Source: Thermus oshimai DSM 12092
GTDB lineage: Bacteria > Deinococcota > Deinococci > Deinococcales > Thermaceae
Assembly: GCF_000373145.1 (NCBI RefSeq)
Contig: NZ_KB890602.1
Location: 276,483 to 340,482 of the forward strand
Direction: 5' to 3'
DNA: 64,000 nucleotides
Shown: positions 48,402 to 59,909 of the stretch, piece after piece
How positions within the stretch are numbered: the stretch's first letter is position 1
How the letters are laid out: the number at the start of each line of letters is the position of its first letter
Made by a program: the position numbers and the translations under genes
Notes under the pieces: model-generated
What the model was told of the DNA's origin: nothing
Seen by the model: the letters and a program-made list of their open reading frames with translations, nothing else
Databases searched by the model: none

Positions 48402-49856
48402 CTACAGGCCCCACTCCCTTCTGAGCCGCGCCACCCGCGCCCGGGCGATGGGGTGGCGGGGGTCTTCGGGGGGCAGGGCCTCGAGGAGGGCCTCCCACAC
48501 CTCCAGGTCCTCCCCCAACCGCTCCGCCAGGAGGAAGAGGAGGTCCGTCCCGCCCCGGGCGAGGACCGCGGCCTTGAGGGCTTCCTCCAGATCTGCCCTC
48601 AGGGCCTCCACCCCCGGGGCGGTGCTTTCCGGGAGGAGGGGGCCCCGGTAGAGGGCCAGGGCCCCCTTTAGGTCTCCCCGGCCTAAGGCCGCCCTTAGGT
48701 CCAGGAAATCGGCCCCCAAAGGCCCTTCCAGGCGGTAGGGCCGGCTCCCCACGGGAAGCCCCCGGGCCCGGAGGCGGGCCACCTCCATGCGCACCGCCCC
48801 CAGGTGCGCCTCACCGTAAAGGGCTTCCGAGAGGGCCTCCCCAGAAAGGCCCTCGGGGTGGACCAGGAGGAGGGCCAAGACCTCCGCCTGGCGGAGGGGA
48901 AGGGGCGCTTCCCCAAGGCGCGGGGGCCCGCCTAGGGCCCAGAGGTAAGGGGCCTTGGGGCCTTCCCGCCAGAGGGCCCTCCGGCCCCTCGAGGAGAGGG
49001 CCCCCAGGAGGGGGTGCTCCGTTCCCAGGAAGAGGAGGGCCCGGAGGGCTTCTTCCGCAGCCTCCTCCAGAAGAAGGGGCAGGGTTTGGGCCACCCGTTC
49101 CCGTTCCTCCTGGAGGAGCCCGAAGGCGAGGTCCAGGAGGGCCTTGGGCAGCCCTTCCCGGGCCCAGGGCCGGGCGGCCTGGAGGAGGGGGAGGGCTTCC
49201 GCCCTAAGGAGGCGCACCCCGGCGGGGGCCAGGTAGGGGAGGCTCGCGGGCGGGGCTTCCGCCACCGCCTTTTGGAAGTAGGCCTGGGCCGCGCCCTCCT
49301 CCCCCTGGAGGAGGCGGAGGTGGGCCATGAGGAAGCGGGCGTAGAGGGCGGGGCCCTCCTCCAGGGCCAGGGGCTCCGCCAGGCGGAGGAGATGGGGCAG
49401 GGGCGGCTCCTCCTCCGCCAGGAGGCTGAGCCAGGCCCATTCCAGGGCGGCGTAGGGGCTTGGGCTTTGGAGGCGGGCCAGGGCGGCGTAGGCCAGGGCC
49501 TCCCGGAAGCGGCCCAGGCGGCGGAGGGTGCGGGCCAGGGCCCGGGCGAGGAGGGCTTTGGCCTTGGGGTCTGCCGCGCGGTGGAAGGCCTCCTCCAGGG
49601 CGGGGAGGCCCTGGCGGGGGGGCAGGGCCAGGCCCAGGTGGTAGAGGGTGAGGGGGGTCTGGGCCCGCCGGGCGGCCTCCAGGGCCAGGGCCCGGTAGCT
49701 CCCGGGGTCTCCCTGCCGGAGGCGGAGGAAGCCCAGCAGGGCTAGGCGCTCGGCCTCCTCCGCTCCCTCCCGGGGGGTTTGGAGGAGGGCCAGGGCCTCC
49801 CTATCCTGCCCCCTTTCTAGGAAGGTTAGGGCAGGGGCTAGGGGTGCGGGGTCCAT
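48402..49856 (-). CDS. TPR protein with C-terminal winged-helix/BTAD-like (SARP-like) module
   Basis: Protein of 484 residues. Residues 1-300 are Ala/Leu-rich TPR-like repeats (ALTFLERGQDREALALLQ, LALLGFLRLRQGDPGSYRALALEAARRAQ, and so on). Residues 310-395 look like an OmpR/SARP winged helix (PLRQAEVLALLLVHPEGLSGEALSEALYGEAHLGAVRMEVARLRARGL). The rest resembles a BTAD helical domain (LRAALGRGDLKGALALYRGPLLPES, EALRADLEEALK). SARP regulators normally have DNA-binding and BTAD first and TPR last; here the order is inverted. It starts 3 bp after the VOC gene, in the GYD-VOC-regulator operon. Confidence 0.7.
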   Translation of the reverse strand: MDPAPLAPALTFLERGQDREALALLQTPREGAEEAERLALLGFLRLRQGDPGSYRALALEAARRAQTPLTLYHLGLALPPRQGLPALEEAFHRAADPKAKALLARALARTLRRLGRFREALAYAALARLQSPSPYAALEWAWLSLLAEEEPPLPHLLRLAEPLALEEGPALYARFLMAHLRLLQGEEGAAQAYFQKAVAEAPPASLPYLAPAGVRLLRAEALPLLQAARPWAREGLPKALLDLAFGLLQEERERVAQTLPLLLEEAAEEALRALLFLGTEHPLLGALSSRGRRALWREGPKAPYLWALGGPPRLGEAPLPLRQAEVLALLLVHPEGLSGEALSEALYGEAHLGAVRMEVARLRARGLPVGSRPYRLEGPLGADFLDLRAALGRGDLKGALALYRGPLLPESTAPGVEALRADLEEALKAAVLARGGTDLLFLLAERLGEDLEVWEALLEALPPEDPRHPIARARVARLRREWGL

Positions 49857-49859
49857 GGC

Positions 49860-50240
49860 CTACTCCAGGCCCCAGATCCCCGCCGGGGCCAGCTCCACCA
49901 GGTTCCCCGCGGGGTCTAGGGTGTAGAGGCTCTTCCCCTTGGGCCACTCCGCCCACCAGACGGGAAACCCCGCCGCCTCCAGGCGCCTCGCCCAAAGGGA
50001 AAGCTCTTCCTCCGCCACCCGGAAGGCCACGTGCACGCTTCCCCTGGCCCCATGGGGGGGAAGGGTTTCCTCCTTTTCCGTGAGGGCGGGGTTGAAGACC
50101 AGAAAGACCCCCCGCCCCGCCCGGAAGAAGGCGTGCCGGGGGGGCTTGAACTGGAAGCAGGGAAGGCCCAAAACCCCCTCGTAGAAGGCCCGGGCGGCCT
50201 CCAGGTCCTCGGCGTAAACGCAGGTTTCCAGGACGTCCAC
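49860..50240 (-). CDS. VOC-family (glyoxalase/bleomycin-resistance fold) protein
   Basis: Single VOC module pair of 126 residues: TCVYAEDLEAARAFYEGVLGLPCF, RAGRGVFLVFNP, GSVHVAFRVAEEELSLWARRLEAAGFPV, KSLYTLDPAGNLVELAP. Potential metal ligands (His in SVHVAF, Glu in LVEL) are present, as in metal-dependent members, but the substrate is unknown. The GTG start at 50240 overlaps the stop of the GYD gene (TAGTG). Confidence 0.85.
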   Translation of the reverse strand: MDVLETCVYAEDLEAARAFYEGVLGLPCFQFKPPRHAFFRAGRGVFLVFNPALTEKEETLPPHGARGSVHVAFRVAEEELSLWARRLEAAGFPVWWAEWPKGKSLYTLDPAGNLVELAPAGIWGLE

Positions 50241-50527
50241 TACTTCAGGCGGGCGATGAGCTCGGCCACGGGGATGGCCTCCAGGGTGGTGGTCTTCACG
50301 CTTCCCCTCGAGGCCAGGTGGAGCATGGCCCGGGCCACGCTGGCCGCGTCCTCCGCCTCCACGATGTTCACGAAGTCGTAGGGCCCCAGCACGGCGTACT
50401 GGGCCACCACCTTCACCCCGAAGTCCCGCTCCAGCTCCCCGTTCACCTCCTTGATGCGCTCGGGGTTCTTGATGAGGGTCTCGGCCCCCTCGTCCGTGAG
50501 GGTGCTGAGGACGATAAAGGTGGGCAT
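50240..50527 (-). CDS. GYD-domain protein
   Basis: Protein of 95 residues of the GYD family (ferredoxin-like fold, unknown function): PTFIVLSTLTDEGAETLIKNPERI, VVAQYAVLGPYDFVNIVEAED where LGPYD replaces the family's LGxYD, and SRGSVKTTTLEAIPVAELIARL. A TAGACT box (50554 to 50549) and a strong GGAAAGGAGGT lie upstream of the ATG. It is first gene of an operon with the VOC protein and the TPR/SARP-like regulator. Confidence 0.9.
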   Translation of the reverse strand: MPTFIVLSTLTDEGAETLIKNPERIKEVNGELERDFGVKVVAQYAVLGPYDFVNIVEAEDAASVARAMLHLASRGSVKTTTLEAIPVAELIARLK

Positions 50528-50630
50528 CTTTGACCTCCTTTCCCCTCCAGTCTACCGCGATCCCCCTCAAAAAGGCCTAAGCCTCGGCGAACCCTGGGAC
50601 GCGAAGGCCCCTGCCCAGGCGGAAGCTTCG

Positions 50631-50699
50631 CTAAAGCTCCACCCCCGCGTAGACCTCCTCCAGCGAAAGGGGCCTTAGGAGGCGCGCCGCCTCGCCCAT
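50631..50699 (-). CDS. Possible 22-residue micro-ORF coupled to guaA
   Basis: [22 protein letters not shown] begins in the guaA stop codon (TGATG) and ends at TAG. The stretch is amphipathic and uses Thermus-like codons. Whether it is translated is unknown; it could be chance in a GC-rich strand. The rest of 50528-50698 holds the GYD promoter and nothing else that I can see. Confidence 0.25.
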   Translation of the reverse strand: MGEAARLLRPLSLEEVYAGVEL

Positions 50700-52210
50700 C
50701 ACTCCCATTCTATGGTGGCCGGGGGCTTGGCGGTGATGTCGTAGACCACCCGGCCCACCTCGGGCACCTTCTGGGTGATGCGCCTTGCGGCCTCGTCCAG
50801 GAACTCCAGGGGAAGCCGGGCCCAGTCCGCGGTCATGAAGTCCTCCGTGGTCACCGCCCGGAGGGCGAGCACATGGCCGTAGCGCCGCTCGTCCCCCGCC
50901 ACCCCCACGCTCCTTAGGGGGGTGAGGACCGCCAGGGCCTGGGCCACCTGGTCGTACAGGCCCCACTCCTTGAGGAGGCTCGTGAAGAGGTCGTCCGCCC
51001 TCCTTAAGATCTCCAGCCTTTCTTCCGTCACCTCCCCCAGGATGCGCACCGCCAGGCCCGGCCCCGGGAAGGGGTGGCGGAGGCGGAGGGGGTCGGGGAG
51101 GCCTAGGAGGAGGGCGAGCTCCCGCACCTCGTCCTTGAAGAGGAGGCGGAAGGGCTCCAGGAGCTCAAACCCCAGGTCTTCGGGAAGCCCCCCCACGTTG
51201 TGGTGGCTCTTGATCTTGGCGGCCCCCTTCTCCCCCGCGGACTCGATCACGTCCGGGTACAGGGTCCCCTGGGCGAGGAAGCGGAAAGGCCCTTGGGACC
51301 TGGCCACCTCCCGGAAGACCTCCACGAAGGTGTGGCCGATGCGGCGCCGCTTCTCCTCGGGGTCCTCCACCCCCTTGAGGGCCTTTAGGAAGCGCGCCTT
51401 GGCGTCCACCACCAGGAGGTTCACCCCAAGGGCCCTTAAGGCCCCTTCCACCTCCTCCCGTTCCCCCAGGCGCAGGAGGCCATGGTCCACGAAGACCGCC
51501 AGGTGGTCCACCCCGCTTTTGGCCAGGAGGAGGGCCAGGGTGCTGGAGTCCACGCCGCCCGAGACCGCAAGGAGCACCCTTTCCCCGCCCACCCGTTCCT
51601 GAACCCCCCTAAGGAGCTCCTCCAGGATGTGCTCCGGGGTCCAGTCCCGCCGCACCCCCGCCACTTCCAGGAAGTTTTCCAGGATCTGCATCCCCTTGGG
51701 GGTGTGGGCCACCTCGGGGTGGAACTGGACCCCGAAGGTGCGCCCGTCCTTCCCCTCTATGGCCGCCACGGGGTTCTCCTCCGTGCGGGCGGCCACCTTG
51801 AAGCCCGGAGGGAGCTCGGTGACCGCGTCCTGGTGGCTCATCCACACCTGGACCTCCCCCCCAAGGCCCCGGAAGAGGGGGCCCTCGTGGGCGGTGAGGA
51901 GGGCCTTGCCGTACTCCGCCCGGCCGGCCCGCTCCACCTTGCCCCCGTAGGCCTGGGCCAGAAGCTGCATCCCGTAGCAGATGCCAAGGAGCGGAAGGCC
52001 CGCTTCCCAAAGACTGGGGTCGGGCCTAGGGGCGTCCTCCTCGTACACGCTCCTGGGCCCTCCGGAAAGGATGATCGCCTGGGGCCGGTGCTTGGCGATC
52101 TCCTCCCAGGGGGTGTCCCCCGGGAGGATGAGGGAGAAGGCCCTAAGCTCCCTAAGCCTCCTGGCGATGAGCCTCGTGTACTGGGAGCCGAAGTCCAAGA
52201 CCACCACCAT
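50699..52210 (-). CDS. guaA: GMP synthase (glutamine-hydrolysing) GuaA
   Basis: Converts XMP to GMP. The 503 residues contain the class I glutamine amidotransferase domain (1-190), with nucleophile Cys in [15 protein letters not shown] and His/Glu in [11 protein letters not shown]. The ATP pyrophosphatase follows, with P-loop [12 protein letters not shown], and then the dimerisation domain ending in [14 protein letters not shown], the expected C-terminus. TAAACT ends 7 nt before the ATG (leaderless). It is divergent from luxS. Confidence 0.98.
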   Translation of the reverse strand: MVVVLDFGSQYTRLIARRLRELRAFSLILPGDTPWEEIAKHRPQAIILSGGPRSVYEEDAPRPDPSLWEAGLPLLGICYGMQLLAQAYGGKVERAGRAEYGKALLTAHEGPLFRGLGGEVQVWMSHQDAVTELPPGFKVAARTEENPVAAIEGKDGRTFGVQFHPEVAHTPKGMQILENFLEVAGVRRDWTPEHILEELLRGVQERVGGERVLLAVSGGVDSSTLALLLAKSGVDHLAVFVDHGLLRLGEREEVEGALRALGVNLLVVDAKARFLKALKGVEDPEEKRRRIGHTFVEVFREVARSQGPFRFLAQGTLYPDVIESAGEKGAAKIKSHHNVGGLPEDLGFELLEPFRLLFKDEVRELALLLGLPDPLRLRHPFPGPGLAVRILGEVTEERLEILRRADDLFTSLLKEWGLYDQVAQALAVLTPLRSVGVAGDERRYGHVLALRAVTTEDFMTADWARLPLEFLDEAARRITQKVPEVGRVVYDITAKPPATIEWE

Positions 52211-52217
52211 AGCCCGC

Positions 52218-52234
52218 AGTTTACCCTTTAGGAT
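52218..52234. promoter_or_regulatory. Divergent leaderless -10 boxes: guaA / luxS
   Basis: Minus TAAACT (52223 to 52218) ends 7 nt before the guaA ATG. Plus TAGGAT (52229-52234) ends 8 nt before the luxS ATG. Both promoters fit in a 32-bp gap, so initiation at one probably excludes the other. Confidence 0.55.
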
Positions 52235-52242
52235 GGGGGTAT

Positions 52243-52695
52243 ATGCCGGAGGTGGAGAGCTTCAACCTGGACCACACCAAGGTGCGGGCCCCTTACGTGC
52301 GCCTGGCGGGGCGGAAGGCGGTGGGGGGCGGGGTGGTGGAGAAGTACGACCTGAGGCTCGCCCAGCCCAACCGGGAGGCCATCCCCACGGCCGCCCTCCA
52401 CACCCTCGAGCACCTCCTCGCGGGGTACCTCAGGGCGCACCTCCCCGGGGTCATCGACCTCTCCCCCATGGGCTGCCGCACCGGGTTCTACCTGGTGGCG
52501 GAAGGGCCCATAGGGGAAGAGGCGGTGCTGGAGGCTTTCAGGAAGGCCCTGGAGGACGTGCTCCGCCACCAAGGGGAGATCCCCGGGGCCTCCTTCCGCG
52601 CGTGCGGCAACTACCGGGACCACGACCTAAAGGGGGCCAAGGCCTGGGCCCAACGGGTCCTGGAGGCGGGCCTAAAGGTCCAGCCCACCCCATGA
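52243..52695 (+). CDS. luxS: S-ribosylhomocysteine lyase LuxS
   Basis: Cuts S-ribosylhomocysteine to homocysteine and DPD, the AI-2 precursor. The 150 residues have [15 protein letters not shown], metal ligands in [14 protein letters not shown], catalytic Cys in [11 protein letters not shown], and [10 protein letters not shown] with the third ligand. It overlaps the nucleosidase gene (ATGA), which makes its substrate, so the pair forms the complete SAH-recycling route. Confidence 0.97.
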   Translation: MPEVESFNLDHTKVRAPYVRLAGRKAVGGGVVEKYDLRLAQPNREAIPTAALHTLEHLLAGYLRAHLPGVIDLSPMGCRTGFYLVAEGPIGEEAVLEAFRKALEDVLRHQGEIPGASFRACGNYRDHDLKGAKAWAQRVLEAGLKVQPTP

Positions 52696-53354
52696 AGGCC
52701 TTCTTCGCCGCGGAAGCCCAGGAGGCGGAAGCCCTCCGGGAGGCCTTAGGGGCTTCGGAGCCCCTTTCCGGCCCCCTCCCCCTGCACCGGGGGGAGGGGG
52801 TCTTGGTGGCCGAGACGGGGGTGGGGAAGGCGGCGGCCGCTCTCGCCGTGGCCCACGTCCTCACCCGCTTTCCCATAGAGGAGGCCTACTTCCTGGGGGT
52901 GGCGGGGGCCCTGGACCCATCCCTAAAAGCCCTGGACCTTCTCCTGGCGGAAGGCGCGGTGCAGTGGGACGTGGACCTCACTCCCTTCGGCCGGGCGAAG
53001 GGGGAGACCGCCTTCGGGGTGCGCCTTTTCCCCTCGGACCCCCGCCTTCTCCAAAAGGCCAAGGAGGCGGCCAGCCGCCTGGGCCTCCCCCACCGCCTGG
53101 GGGTGGTGGCCACGGGGGACCGCTTCCTGGCCGACCGGAAGGAGGCGGAGCGCCTCCGGGCGGAGTTTGGGGCCCACGCGGTGGAGATGGAAGGGGCGGC
53201 GGCCCTCTTCGCCGCCTGGCGCTTCGGGGTGCCCATGGCCCTGGTGCGGGCGGTGACGGACGGGGCGGGGGAGGGGGCGGAAGGGGATTTCAGCGCCTTC
53301 CTGAAGGCGGCCTCGAGGCGCCTCGGCCTCCTGGCCCAAGCCCTCCTATACTGA
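52692..53354 (+). CDS. mtnN: 5'-methylthioadenosine/S-adenosylhomocysteine nucleosidase (MTAN)
   Basis: Nucleosidase of 220 residues from ATG 52692. Family blocks are FFAAEAQEAEALREAL, VLVAETGVGKAAAALAVAHVL, VATGDRFLADRK, AVEMEGAAALFAAW and catalytic Asp in VRAVTDGAGEGA. The coupling to luxS argues for SAH/MTA hydrolysis. Futalosine hydrolase (MqnB) is a close relative, and futalosine cleavage cannot be excluded since the pathway is present. MTA is also the by-product of SpeE. Confidence 0.88.
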   Translation: MKAFFAAEAQEAEALREALGASEPLSGPLPLHRGEGVLVAETGVGKAAAALAVAHVLTRFPIEEAYFLGVAGALDPSLKALDLLLAEGAVQWDVDLTPFGRAKGETAFGVRLFPSDPRLLQKAKEAASRLGLPHRLGVVATGDRFLADRKEAERLRAEFGAHAVEMEGAAALFAAWRFGVPMALVRAVTDGAGEGAEGDFSAFLKAASRRLGLLAQALLY

Positions 53355-53366
53355 AAGGGGGAGGCC

Positions 53367-54290
53367 ATGGAAATCCGCATCTTTTCGGGGAACGCCCACC
53401 CCGACCTGGCCCGGCGCGTGGCCGAGGCCCTCGGGGTGCCCTTGGGGAAGGCCCTGGTGGAGCGCTTTCCCGACGGGGAGGTGAGGGTGCGGCTTCTGGA
53501 AAGCGTGCGCGGGGAGGACGTCTACCTCATCCAGCCCACCTCGCCCCCGGTGAACGACCACCTCATGGAGCTCCTCCTCCTGGCGGACGCGGCCCGCAGG
53601 AGCTCGGCGGCGCGCATCAACGCCGTCATCCCCTACTTCGGCTACGCCCGCCAGGACAAGCAGACGGAAGGCCGCGAGCCCATCAGCGCCAAGCTGGTGG
53701 CGAGCCTCCTGGAGCGGGTGGGGGTGGAAAGGGTTATCGCCATAGACCTCCACGCCCCCCAGATCCAGGGCTTCTTTGACATCCCCGTGGACCACCTCTC
53801 CGCGGTGCGCCTCTTCGCCCGCTACCTGAGGGAAAGGGGCCTGGTGGAGGGGTCGGTGGTGGTCTCCCCCGACGCGGGCCGGGCGGAGGAGGCGAGGAGG
53901 CTTGCGGAACGCCTCGGCCTCCCCTTCGCCATGCTGGCCAAGCGCCGGCACGGCCCTTCGGAAACCTCCGTGACCTACGTGATCGGGGAGGTGGCGGGCC
54001 TGAGGCCCCTTATCGTGGACGACATCGTCTCCACCGGGGGGACCATCCGCCGGGGGGTGGAGGCCCTCCTCCAGGCGGGGGCGCGGCCCGAAGCCATCGT
54101 CCTCGCCACCCACCCCGTCCTGGTGGGCCCTGCGCGGGAGAACCTTGCCCACCCCGCCATCCGGGAGGTGGTCTTCACCGACACCATCCCCTTGCGGGAT
54201 GGGGGCTATACGGTCCTCTCCACCGCGGAACTCCTGGCCCAGGCCATCCGCCACGTGCACACCAACCAGTCCGTGAGCGCCCTCATCTAG
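53367..54290 (+). CDS. prs: Ribose-phosphate pyrophosphokinase Prs
   Basis: Makes PRPP from ribose 5-phosphate and ATP. The 307 residues have IFSGNAHPDLARRVAE, VERFPDGEVRVRL, YFGYARQDKQTEGREPISAKLVA (ATP/Mg), IDLHAPQIQGFFDIPVDHL, VVSPDAGR and the PRPP loop LIVDDIVSTGGTIRRG. It is slightly shorter than the usual 315 at the C-terminus. GGGGGAGG precedes the ATG, 12 bp after mtnN. Confidence 0.96.
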   Translation: MEIRIFSGNAHPDLARRVAEALGVPLGKALVERFPDGEVRVRLLESVRGEDVYLIQPTSPPVNDHLMELLLLADAARRSSAARINAVIPYFGYARQDKQTEGREPISAKLVASLLERVGVERVIAIDLHAPQIQGFFDIPVDHLSAVRLFARYLRERGLVEGSVVVSPDAGRAEEARRLAERLGLPFAMLAKRRHGPSETSVTYVIGEVAGLRPLIVDDIVSTGGTIRRGVEALLQAGARPEAIVLATHPVLVGPARENLAHPAIREVVFTDTIPLRDGGYTVLSTAELLAQAIRHVHTNQSVSALI

Positions 54291-54298
54291 GGTTGTGG

Positions 54299-54304
54299 TA
54301 CACT
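54299..54304 (+). promoter_or_regulatory. rplY promoter -10
   Basis: TACACT, 37 nt before the rplY ATG. The leader ends in AGGGAGGAG, so this mRNA has a normal ribosome binding site. Confidence 0.4.
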
Positions 54305-54341
54305 TTTCTCCGTGTGCCCCTTGGGGGGCTAGGGAGGAGCC

Positions 54342-54956
54342 ATGGAGTATCGTCTGAAAGCCTACTACCGCGAGGGGGAGAAGCCTGCCGCCTTGAGGCG
54401 GGCGGGGAAGCTCCCCGGGGTGATGTACAACAAGGCCCTGAACAAGAAGGTGTACGTGGAGCTCTCCGAGTTTGACCGGGTGTTCCGCCAGGCCTCCATC
54501 CACCACGTCATCGTCCTGGAGCTCCCCGATGGGGAACTGCCCACCCTGGTGCGCCAGGTGAACTTGGACAAGCGCAAGCGCCGCCCCGAGCACGTGGACT
54601 TCTACGTCCTCTCCGACGAGCCGGTGGAGATGTACATCCCCTTGCGCTTTGTGGGGACCCCCGTGGGCGTGCGGGAGGGCGGGGTGCTCCAGGAGGTGCA
54701 CCGGGACATCCTGGTGCGGGTTTCCCCCAGGAACATCCCCGAGTTCATTGAGGTGGACGTTTCCGGCCTCGGCATCGGGGACAGCCTCCACGCCGCCGAC
54801 CTGAAGCTTCCCGAGGGGGTGAAGCTGGCGGTGAGCCCCGAGGAGACCATCGCCGCGGTGGTGCCCCCGGAGGACGTGGAGAAGCTGGCCGCGGAGGCCC
54901 AGGAGGTCCCCGCCGAGCCCGAGGTCATCAAGAAGGGGAAGAAGGAGGAGGAGTAG
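54342..54956 (+). CDS. rplY: 50S ribosomal protein L25 (TL5/CTC type)
   Basis: 5S rRNA-binding protein of 204 residues. The N-terminal L25 domain (1-93: EYRLKAYYREGEKPAALRRAGKLPGVMYN, QVNLDKRKRRPEHVDFYVL) is followed by the CTC beta domain (94-185: IPLRFVGTPVGVREGGVLQEVHRDILVRVSPRNIPEFIEVDVSGL) and an acidic/basic tail ending KKGKKEEE. The two-domain form matches Thermus TL5. It is followed by a terminator. Confidence 0.97.
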   Translation: MEYRLKAYYREGEKPAALRRAGKLPGVMYNKALNKKVYVELSEFDRVFRQASIHHVIVLELPDGELPTLVRQVNLDKRKRRPEHVDFYVLSDEPVEMYIPLRFVGTPVGVREGGVLQEVHRDILVRVSPRNIPEFIEVDVSGLGIGDSLHAADLKLPEGVKLAVSPEETIAAVVPPEDVEKLAAEAQEVPAEPEVIKKGKKEEE

Positions 54957-54994
54957 CCCAAGCGCCCCAAAGGAAGGGGTGCTTAGGCCCTTCC

Positions 54995-55027
54995 AAAGCC
55001 TCCCGGAGACCTCCGGGGGCTTTCCTT
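54995..55027 (+). terminator. Intrinsic terminator after rplY
   Basis: Stem AAAGCCTCCCGGAG / CTCCGGGGGCTTT (54995-55008 with 55011-55023, one bulge) with a 2-nt loop, followed by CCTTT. It directly precedes the GGAGGCGGGG of pth. Confidence 0.75.
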
Positions 55028-55039
55028 TAGGAGGCGGGG

Positions 55040-55603
55040 ATGTTTTTGGTGGTGGGCCAGGGGAATCCGGGGCCGGAGTACGCCCATACCCGGCACAACG
55101 TGGGCTTCATGGTCCTGGACCGGCTGGGCCTCCCCTTTCGCAGGAAGGGGGAGGCCCTCCTGGCGGAAGGGACGGTGGGGGAGGAGAAGGGGTTTTTCCT
55201 CAAGCCCCTCACCTACTACAACCTCACCGGCCAGGTGGTGGCCCCCCTGGCCCGCTTTTACAAGATCCCTCCCGAACGCATCCTGGTGGTTCATGACGAG
55301 ATGGACCTCCCTCTGGGCCGCCTGCGCCTAAAGGCCGGGGGGCGGCCTGCGGGAAACCGGGGGGTGGCCTCCATCGGGGAGGCCCTGGGCACCTGGGCCT
55401 TTCACCGCCTCAGGATCGGCATCGGCAAGCCCCCCCGCCCGGAGGAGGGCGCGGCCTACGTGCTGTCCCCCTTCCGCGAGGAGGAAAGGCCCCTGGTGGA
55501 AAGGGTGCTGGAGGTGGCCAAGGAGGCGGTGCTCTGCTGGGCGGAGCGGGGCCTCCTCCCTTGCGCGGACCGCTTTAACGGCCTGGACCTCCGCCTGGGG
55601 TAA
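55040..55603 (+). CDS. pth: Peptidyl-tRNA hydrolase Pth
   Basis: Frees tRNA from peptidyl-tRNA that has dropped off ribosomes. The 187 residues show VVGQGNPGPEYAHTRHNVGFMVLDRL with catalytic His, FFLKPLTYYNLTGQVV, VVHDEMDLPLGRLRLKAGGRPAGNRGVASI with catalytic Asp, and RLRIGIGKP. The family's usual GGxxGHNGL reads GGRPAGNRGV; GH is replaced, but the overall active site remains. GGAGGCGGGG precedes the ATG. Confidence 0.95.
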   Translation: MFLVVGQGNPGPEYAHTRHNVGFMVLDRLGLPFRRKGEALLAEGTVGEEKGFFLKPLTYYNLTGQVVAPLARFYKIPPERILVVHDEMDLPLGRLRLKAGGRPAGNRGVASIGEALGTWAFHRLRIGIGKPPRPEEGAAYVLSPFREEERPLVERVLEVAKEAVLCWAERGLLPCADRFNGLDLRLG

Positions 55604-58416
<2,813 letters not shown>

Positions 58417-58489
58417 GGTCAACCTCCTTTCCCCATGGTAACGCCTGGAGCGGGGAGGGACTGGGGCCTGTGGTATCCTTCTAGCCGCG

Positions 58490-59848
58490 ATGGGGGGCAT
58501 GGGGGTCCTGGAGGCCCTACACCACGGCGACTACGAGACGGCCATAGAGGCCCTTACCCGGAAGGCCCTCTTCGGCCGGAAGGAGGAGGCCAAGGAGGCC
58601 CTTCTCCTCCTGGCCGAGGTCCACAGCCTCTACGGGGAGGAGGGCCTGGAGCGGGCCCACCAGGCCCTGGAGGAGGCCTACGAGCTTGGGGGGGTGGAGC
58701 ACCTGCCCCTTTACCGGGCCCTTCTGGCCGAGCTTCTGGCCCTCGAGGGCCGCTCGGAGCGGGAGGTCCTCCCCCTTTTCCTCCCCACGGAGGACCCCCG
58801 GGCCCGCTACCACCAGGCCCAGGCCCTCTTCTACCTGGGCCGGTTTGAGGAGGTCCTAAGGACCCTGAAGGAGGGCCTTCCCGCCTTCCTGGCCTGGCGG
58901 GCGGAGGGGCTTAAGGGCAGGGCCTTGGAGCGCCTGGGGCGCTTTGGGGAGGCCGCCCTTGCCTACGAGGAGGGGGCGGGGATCGCCCTGGGCCTCGAGC
59001 GCTACTGGCTCCTTCTGGACGCGGCCGCCATGTGGCTGGAGGCGGGGGAGGGCGAAAGGGCCCTTCTGGCCTTGAAGGAGGCGGAGGAGGCGGTGGGGGA
59101 GGAGGGCCCGGAGGACGGGGCCACCCGCCACTACCTCCTGGCCCGGGCCCACCTCCTCCTGGGGAACCCCACCCTGGCCCTGGAGGCCATCGGGAAGGCC
59201 CTGGAGCTGGAGGAGGAAAGCGGCCACAGGGCCTACGGCACCCCCTTGGTGAAGGGCCAGGCCCTCCTCCAGCTTGGGCGCTACGCGGAGGCCATGGAGA
59301 GCTTCCGGGAGGCCCTAAGGCGGGCGGAGCCCGGGGAGAGGCCCTACGTGCTCCACGAGATGGGGGTGGCGGCCTTGGACCAGGGGGCCTACCTCGAGGC
59401 CGAGGAGCACCTCCGGGCCCTTCTGAAGGAGGAGGGCTACCCCTACCGGGCCTCCGCCCGGGCGGACCTGGCCGAGGCCCTGTACCGCCAGGGCCGCTAC
59501 GGGGAGGCGGAGGAGGAGGCAAGGAGGGCCATAGCGGAAGGGGCCTTGGCCCAGGGGGAGCTGGTGCTCGGGCACATCGCCTACGACCTCATGCACCTGG
59601 AGGAGGCCCTGGAGCACTACCGGCGCGCGGCGGAGGCCGCGGACGAAGGGAGCCGAGACTGGACCGCGGCCCAGGAGATGGTGGTGGACACCCTGGCCCA
59701 GCTGGGCTACCGCCACCCCGAGGAGATGGTGGCCAGGGCCCAGGCCGTTCTCCCGTACCTCCACCCCACGGACGAGTGGCACGCGACCCTTTCCGCCTAC
59801 CTGGAGCGGGCCCGGGCCCTGCTCCAGGGGGGGAGGCGGTTGAACTAA
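58490..59848 (+). CDS. TPR-repeat protein
   Basis: Cytoplasmic protein of 452 residues made almost wholly of TPR-like helix pairs: [138 protein letters not shown]. No other domain and no signal peptide are visible. It is probably a scaffold with unknown partners. Two ATGs (58490, 58499) are possible. TATCCT lies 10 nt before the first. It ends at copy B of the hairpin element. Confidence 0.82.
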   Translation: MGGMGVLEALHHGDYETAIEALTRKALFGRKEEAKEALLLLAEVHSLYGEEGLERAHQALEEAYELGGVEHLPLYRALLAELLALEGRSEREVLPLFLPTEDPRARYHQAQALFYLGRFEEVLRTLKEGLPAFLAWRAEGLKGRALERLGRFGEAALAYEEGAGIALGLERYWLLLDAAAMWLEAGEGERALLALKEAEEAVGEEGPEDGATRHYLLARAHLLLGNPTLALEAIGKALELEEESGHRAYGTPLVKGQALLQLGRYAEAMESFREALRRAEPGERPYVLHEMGVAALDQGAYLEAEEHLRALLKEEGYPYRASARADLAEALYRQGRYGEAEEEARRAIAEGALAQGELVLGHIAYDLMHLEEALEHYRRAAEAADEGSRDWTAAQEMVVDTLAQLGYRHPEEMVARAQAVLPYLHPTDEWHATLSAYLERARALLQGGRRLN

Positions 59849-59886
59849 GTACCCCCCCGAAGCCAACGCTTCGCCGGGGGCCCCAG
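59849..59886 (+). repeat. Conserved post-stop hairpin element, copy B
   Basis: Begins with GTAC directly after the stop codon. The inner stem CGAAGC (59858-59863) / GCTTCG (59868-59873) has a CAAC loop; the outer stem C4/G4 is separated by two mismatches; then GGGGCCCCAG. It is degenerate compared with copies A and C. The rest of the gap to the next gene (59887-59909) is unremarkable. Confidence 0.75.
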
Positions 59887-59909
59887 GAAAAAGGTCTAGG
59901 GCGCCTGTC

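Noticed and set aside
48226-48498. Open frame of 90 codons in the gap before the propeller gene
   Set aside because: It overlaps the end of the TPR/SARP-like gene, is Pro/Arg-rich and has no motif or ribosome binding site.
53346-54791. Antisense frame of 481 codons across prs and rplY
   Set aside because: It runs across two well-known genes and has the typical shadow composition.
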